64,000 nt of DNA from Megamerina dolium. Taxonomy: Eukaryota > Arthropoda > Insecta > Diptera > Megamerinidae. Both the position numbers and the translations under genes were made by a program. How positions within the stretch are numbered: position 1 is the first letter of the stretch; each line of letters opens with the position of its first letter. The stretch is from the NCBI GenBank assembly GCA_963854835.1, contig OY978525.1, positions 17,702,309 through 17,766,308 of the forward strand, written 5' to 3'. Shown here in pieces: positions 58,686 to 64,000 of this stretch. The notes below the pieces were generated by a model. That model was given only the letters and a program-made list of their open reading frames with translations. It was not told the origin of the DNA and did no database searches.

Positions 58686-59728
58686 TATATACATATATAT
58701 ATATGTGTACATAAGTAAGTAGATGTGGAATTTTATGAGCCATTATTAGCATATTTGCACAATTCACAAATTTTCACTAAACAACATTTTAAACATCAAA
58801 CTCATCTCATTCATTACCATTCAATATTGAATGGTAGTCGCCTCTCTATTTCCCTGCATTAAGCTAAACGGGTTGAAAAATATCAATGATGAGAGCACAT
58901 AGAGAAGCTATGAATACAACGGAGAAGGAGAAGAAGAAAAAATAGCGAATGACTCCTTTTAGCATAGAAACATCATAAATCACTTATTTGTGTGAAACGA
59001 CAATGCTGCTGCCAGAGAAATACATATAGTACGTATGTACTATATACCCAGATCATACGACATATGTACGAGTATATGTGGTCGCTGGTATCGTTAGTAA
59101 TGCTGTGATATGCGTTATCGCTGAACAAAATCCTTTTGCGGTTTGATCGACCACGTTTCACCAAAACTGATATATCCTTTTTGTAGTTAGCTATATATAT
59201 ACATACTCGTACTGTACGAGTATATGCTCTTCGACTCACTTATTACATACTCGACACACTAATAGTTGCCACAAAAATATTCAAAATTTAAATTCCAACA
59301 CAACACATTTACCACAATACTATCTACAGTAGCAGCAATAGCAGCAACAACAGTAATCGCAAATATATGTAGAATTTCAAATACTTATTCGTTGATATTG
59401 ATATTTATAAATGACATGAGAGTAAAAGAGAAATAATAATAGCGGCTTGTAGTATTTGCTTAAATAACTTTTGCGCAAAATTTCGCAATATGCGAAAGAG
59501 ATATTCTCTTTTATCTTGTTGGAAGTTTTCCATCTCTTTTGTACGTATGTACATATATGGAATAAATAAATTCCCGTTTACATCAAATCTTTAAGAGGAA
59601 TACGAGTATGCTTTTGAAGTTGTCAGGGATTTTGTAGCATCTTGAAAGTGCAAGAAAATGTTATGATATTTGCGAACGACAAGGTGTATTTAAATGCGAA
59701 TAGACGACATTGGACGAACAAGTTATAT
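58686..59728. other. No gene seen
   Basis: A+T-rich with TATATACATATATATATATG near 58684-58705 and CAG/CAA repeats near 59328-59352. Nothing recognised. Confidence 0.5.
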
Positions 59729-59730
59729 TA

Positions 59731-60986
59731 CCAGGTGTACAAGCTTAAATCCGCTGTTTGCTCGTAGATGGCGTTAGTCAGCATATTGAGCTATTATCGA
59801 CTGTGCATCATTTTTTTATGAGTTCGACACCTGTTTACATCAATTAGTAAACATCATCAGTGATTTCATACAACAACATACATTTTTCCTCGTATAATCA
59901 TGCCTAGTTTCGTGCCAGAAAAAGAGCATATGCGGGAAGCTCTACTTTTTTGCTTCAATTTGAAGAAATCTGCTGCTGAGTTGCATCGAATGCTTGAGGA
60001 GTCCTATGGTGATAGTGCGCTATCGGAAACCACTTGCAGAGACTGGTTTCGTCGGTTCAAAGAAGGCCATTTTGACTTGAGTGACAAGAAGCGTGAAAAT
60101 AGACCCAGAAGAGTTGAGGACCATGATATGCAGGCTCTTTTGGATGAGGACGACACTCAATCGCAAAAAATGCTTGCCGAACAGTTAGGTGTTACTCAAC
60201 AAGCCATTTCCATATATTTACGAGCCATGGGGAAGGTTCAAAATTTTGTAAAATGGGTACCCCATGAACTGAACTATAAGCAGATGGAGCGACGCCAAAA
60301 CACATGCGAAATCATGCTTGCTAGACAAAAAGGAAAGTCGTTCCTGCATCTTGTGGTGACTTGCGATGAAAAGTGGATATACTTTGAGAATCCCAAACGA
60401 AAAAAATCGTGGGTCGATCCCAGCCAACCAAGACCAAATCGCTTTGGACGCAATACGATGCTGTGCATTTGGTGGGATCAGCAGGGTGTCATCTACTAAG
60501 AGCTGTTGAAACCTGGTGAAACTGTCACTGCTCACCACTACCACCAACAACTAGTGAAATTGTGCCGTGCTTTGGGTGAAAAAAGTCCTGGTTATGAACA
60601 AAGACATGAGAAGCTGATTTTTCTCCACGATAACACCCCATCGCACACGTCAAAACTGGTCGAAAACTACTTGGACACACTCAATTGGGATGTGCTACCT
60701 CATCTCGCTTATTCACCAGACCGGGCCCCTTCTGACTATCACCTGTATTCGTCGATGGATCACGCGCTCGCCGAACAGCACTTCGATTCGTATGAAGACG
60801 TCGGAAAATGGCTTGAGAGTGGTTTTCCTCGAAAAATGAGTAATTATTTTGGCATGGTATACACAAATTACCCGAGAGATGGGAGATGTGTAGAGCTAGT
60901 GAGGGCAAATACTTTGAATAAATTAATTTTTGGCTTCCTATGAAAAAAAAAGGTGTTTTTTACCGAAAAACAGCTTGTACACCTGG
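59731..60986 (+). mobile_element. Complete mauritiana-type mariner element
   Basis: The element is 1256 bp. Both ends start CCAGGTGTACAAGCT (59731-59745, and as its complement at 60972-60986) and both are flanked by TA (59729-59730 and 60987-60988). The TIRs diverge after 15 bases but share further short blocks. One transposase gene fills the interior, 169 bp from the left end. Size, TA flanks and gene content are those of a standard mariner. Apart from one nonsense codon it is undamaged, which makes it the youngest DNA transposon in the window. Confidence 0.95.
59900..60943 (+). pseudogene. Mariner transposase, 347 codons with one nonsense codon
   Basis: The frame is continuous from ATG 59900 to the stop at 60943 except for TAA at codon 200 (60497-60499). 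Relatives have Tyr there (GVIYYELLKPGE), so one TAT/TAC-to-TAA change is enough to explain it. The N-terminal half (residues 1-110) has two helix-turn-helix units: TTCRDWFRRFKEGHFDL and LAEQLGVTQQAIS. The linker WVPHEL is at 119-124. The catalytic triad is Asp156 (TCDEKW, where TGDEKW is usual), Asp244 (LHDNTPSH) and Asp279 (APSDYHL), with 34 residues between the last two, the D34D signature of mariner. YSPDRAP is present. Length matches the usual 345 or so residues. In its present form only the N-terminal 199 residues could be made. Confidence 0.93.
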
Positions 60987-60988
60987 TA

Positions 60989-62495
60989 AATATTGTATTA
61001 TATGGGGTTGACAACTAAGTAAGTGCCGATTTCACACATGAATGTGTCTGACTATACACACATATTTTTGATACCTTTTGTCAATGTTATGATTTTTTCT
61101 CTCTGACATTGGTTAGCTATCACATTTCCATTGCTTAGAAAGTAAATTGCATATATTTTTGTTTGAAGGTGGTAGCTACGGGTTGATTTGTGTATGAAAA
61201 CATCGGCAATTAATTCGGCAATCGCTGAAGAATATTTTCATTAGAATCAAAATTTAACTCCACTGTCGGAAAAAGAGAATAAAAGTCCTAGCTTCCATAA
61301 AATATTATTGTAACAATTCAAATTTGAGATCTTCTATGTTTACGTTGACTCTAGTCTCGGATAATTTTTATTTTTTCCGTCCATTAAGCAAAGTCGTCCT
61401 GACATTTATGAGAGAGCGGTCGCAGTAAGTTCGAAAAAGTCTTGCCGACTATAAAGGTAATTTTAAAATGATGCCCAACAATATCACCAACTACACTGTC
61501 TAAAGTAGGAAGGGAGCTTCGTATACAAACTCTTCTTATATACATAATCATGCTTCAGGAAATTTTCAGGCAGGCTAGATCTGTTTGAATACAGCGCCTT
61601 GCGAAATTTATTACTGTTGCCGTTCCAAGGTTATCTTCTTTTTACTACAGACTAATATTTAATTATGAACTTTCTGAAAGAATGTTTTGAAACTTCTAAG
61701 GACTGACTATATATGTATGTAGTATGCACACACAATAAGATTCTTTAAATGATAATGCAATACATTATCATTTTCTCTTAATGTTCTTAAATAACATACA
61801 TGGTACATAAAGAATTTCGGCGAAAAACTTACTTATCAAAAACTTTCCTAATTGAGAACCCTTAGGGGAATACAAACATATGTACGTCTACAGAGAACAA
61901 AAACAAACAATAACAAAAAGTGGAATAAAATCGAATGTTAAATATTCTTTTTAACGTTTTGTTGTAATCATGTCAATAAACTGCACATCCGACATGTGTA
62001 GTTATGTATACGAAATATTTGTAAAAGAAAAAAGGAAAAAAAAAAAATAATACAAAAATAAAATCAGGAAGAAACTTTTCAAAAATTGAACAGACATCAT
62101 GCCATCAACGCGTCTGAGACGCGACTTGCATACCTGATTGATGATATATTTGCGTGACTTAAAAATGCCACTAAATCGACACAAAGCTAGCTGTAAATAA
62201 ATGTGCCCGTATGGTGCATAATTGTCAGCTTGCAAGTGTTGCATGCATATAAAAATATAAATTTGGAAAAAAATATTTTACAAAAAAAAAAAAAAAAGAC
62301 GAAAGAGATGGAGCAAAAAAGTGAATATTACGACAGCAAAACTTAATCAAAATATTTTAGATTTACTACTTTAGTTTTTCTTTTTAATTTGTTCGTCTTT
62401 GAACAGAAAGTTTTCGGATGGTCTTCCTTTAAAGACACTTAATCAAAAATTCCAACAAAAAAAATAATAATAACCTATCTATGGAAAGATTGTCC
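60989..62495. other. No gene seen; lone mariner-like TIR at 61.01 kb
   Basis: The left end (61008-61030) resembles an irritans-type mariner TIR. No transposase motif or partner TIR follows convincingly. The rest is A+T-rich, with poly-A at 62037-62048 and 62281-62297. Confidence 0.4.
61008..61032 (+). repeat. Irritans-mariner-like TIR without partner
   Basis: The sequence GGGGTTGACAACTAAGTAAG resembles the TTGGGTTGGCAACTAAGTAA-type TIR of irritans mariners, and the tract from 61125 (CATTGCTTAGAAAGTAAATTGC) resembles the leader of those elements. A matching inverted end was not found downstream. Confidence 0.4.
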
Positions 62496-62509
62496 CTTGG
62501 AGGCTACAT

Positions 62510-63660
62510 CACTTAATGTCAAATATTGGGACTAACGATTAATTTTAAAGGATTATTTGTCAAAATTATCTTTTCCATCTTTCTGATAGCATATGAATTC
62601 CGTTCCAAAAGAACTTCTCATTTTTTGAGGCCAAAAATTAATCAAAGCAATTTCGGATCCCCTGTACTGAAGTGAAGCGTATTCCAGTAGGGGCATCCTG
62701 CATCGATCGAAACAAATAGTAGTCAGACGGAGGAATGTCGGGGCTCTGAGGCGGCTGAGGTAAAACTTCCTAGCCCCTGTTTTCCAAATAATTTTTAATA
62801 GGTCTCCAACATAAAGCCGAGCATTGTAATGGTAGAATATTATAAACTCATGTCTAGTCGCATATTCTGGTCGTTTTTTGACGATTACTCTCATCAAACG
62901 AATTAATTGTGTTCGGTACAGGTCATCGTCTGTCCCAATTTTAACAGCTCATTATACAAAACACCCTTCTGATCCCACTAAATGCTGAGCATTACTTTCG
63001 TGATATGAATACTATGCTTTGCCGTTAATTTTGGTGGTTGGCCGTGCTTCACATAAAAGAAAGAAATGTATTCGTAAATAATAAATTTTTCGCCACCAGT
63101 AACAATCCGATGCAAAAAAGACTTCTTCTGATATCGGTCGAGTAACGTATCCGACGAACAAAATTACCTTTCAACGTCTCATGTCTACAATTCATGTGGC
63201 ACCCAATTTCCTTGATTTTGAATGAATTCTGCTGCTTTTAAATGTTCGGAAATGATTGATTGAAACACTTTGAAGGATTATGCAAGATCTTTTTACGTTT
63301 AACAATAATCTTGGTCGAGTAATGCTTCCAATTCTTCATGTTCAAACTTTCTTGGTTGACCAGGACTGTTCTTGTCTTCTGTGTCGAAATCGCCACTTCT
63401 GAATCGTCTGAACCAGTACTCACAAGTTGAAATCGATGGAGCATGCTGCAGCGTGCGAAGTCTCTCAGGTGCAGATTTTTGCAAATGAAAGTGAAAAAAA
63501 AGTAATCCCTCCCGCAAATAGCGTTTCGTTGGTACAAAACTCGACATATTCGATGCTCAAAAAAACCTTGTAGAGTTATTTTCTGAGCTCTGCAAATGTC
63601 GCTATCATTCATGAGCACCATATTTAATGGTCGTCGCTCGTATCGACAAAGTTATCAGGG
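62510..63660 (-). mobile_element. Degenerate mariner element (mauritiana/mellifera-like)
   Basis: On the minus strand the transposase starts at 63547 with MSSFVPTKRYLREGLLFF, has the helix-turn-helix block STCEYWFRRFRSGDFDTEDK and continues EELEALLDQD to about 63310. The middle third is unreadable. At 62553-62870 it resumes with KRPEYATRHEFIIFYHYNARLY, where Tyr stands in place of the second catalytic Asp (HDNARP in relatives), then LRAPTFLRLTTICFD, the wreck of the third Asp block, and RSSFGTEFICYQKDGKDNF near the C-terminus. TIRs were not identified. It is a dead, older element. Confidence 0.8.
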
Positions 63661-64000
63661 GAAAAAATTGAGATGAGAAGGCACCAAATATATTTTGAGA
63701 AACATTCGACCGCCAGTCTTTCACTCTTAACATAAAATTTAACAAATAAAGCAACAAGTGTTGAAGGAATTAAAAAACATTTTGACAGTTTTAGAGTGAT
63801 CTAAAAATGATTAAAATGATATGCTCTGAAGGTAATCTATCAGTTAAATGGTGGACATTTCAATCTCGGATGCGGCACCAACATTATTATTATTAGCAGG
63901 TCTATTTGCGATTTTCTTAGTAAACAACCATTATAAGTTGACAGCCATCCTGTAGGGAGATCCGTCATCGAAGTATACCCGACAATGAAAAGGTCAGCGA
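63661..64000. other. No gene seen
   Basis: A+T-rich sequence to the window end. Nothing recognised. Confidence 0.4.

Noticed and set aside
1..64000. CRISPR arrays, operons, ribosome binding sites, phage or endogenous virus genes
   Set aside because: None were seen. The regular 150-bp units are DINE repeats, without spacer-repeat structure, and all polymerases found are of LINE type without envelope or capsid genes.

Overview
The window is A+T-rich, non-coding animal DNA. I find no convincing host gene, no rRNA or functional tRNA gene, no CRISPR array and no prokaryotic or viral gene set. What can be recognised is a mosaic of decayed transposable elements in a background of short microsatellites. 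The families seen are mariner elements of several lineages, a DD41D (rosa-type) element, R1-like, jockey-like and RTE-like LINEs, and Helentron-derived DINE elements with central tandem repeats of about 150 bp. Together they point to a higher fly, most likely a tephritid fruit fly; that placement is inference. The window could be intergenic or lie inside a very long intron.

Layout. 0-20 kb: an RTE-like LINE 3' end (3.65-4.26 kb, +), a second LINE family (6.42-7.21, +), a Tigger/pogo-type transposase relic (7.61-8.15, +), two antisense copies of the first LINE (10.77-11.37 and 16.02-17.04), and the first copy of a tRNA-derived SINE (19.71). 20-30 kb: a second SINE copy (20.38-20.72, -), a (TG)35 tract, a DINE-like array (22.8-23.85), a 453-bp fold-back MITE with piggyBac-like ends and TTAA flanks (24.87-25.32), and a clear nest in which a LINE (27.2-29.87) was split by a DINE/Helentron (27.63-29.24), which was then hit by a SINE (28.49-28.86). 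30-50 kb: a jockey-like 3' end with an exact 116-bp tandem duplication (32.7-33.2), a LINE endonuclease relic (39.07-39.43), a mariner relic (39.9-40.6, -), an R1-like reverse transcriptase relic (42.6-43.1), a SINE with clean target duplications (43.95-44.32, -), two LINE copies (46.0-47.3, -) and an irritans-type mariner relic (49.66-50.3).

50-64 kb is the densest part. It holds another mariner-like relic (51.84-52.18), a solo DINE 3' end (52.24-52.35), a LINE relic ending in a fold-back junction (52.8-53.7), the best-preserved LINE 3' end (54.04-54.5, -), an RNase H-bearing LINE 3' end (55.3-56.13), a complete but dead DD41D element with TIRs and TA flanks (57.38-58.68), a complete mauritiana-type mariner whose transposase has one visible nonsense codon (59.73-60.99), a possible lone irritans-like TIR (61.01) and a degenerate mariner on the minus strand (62.5-63.6).

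No set of genes works together as a pathway. Any functional relation is between elements: non-autonomous ones (SINE, MITE, DINE, dead mariners) need proteins supplied by relatives elsewhere in the genome. I do not see a convincing new biological system. The items most worth a second look are the fold-back MITE, the T-tailed SINE family, the DINE arrays with shared repeat period, and the nearly intact mariner.
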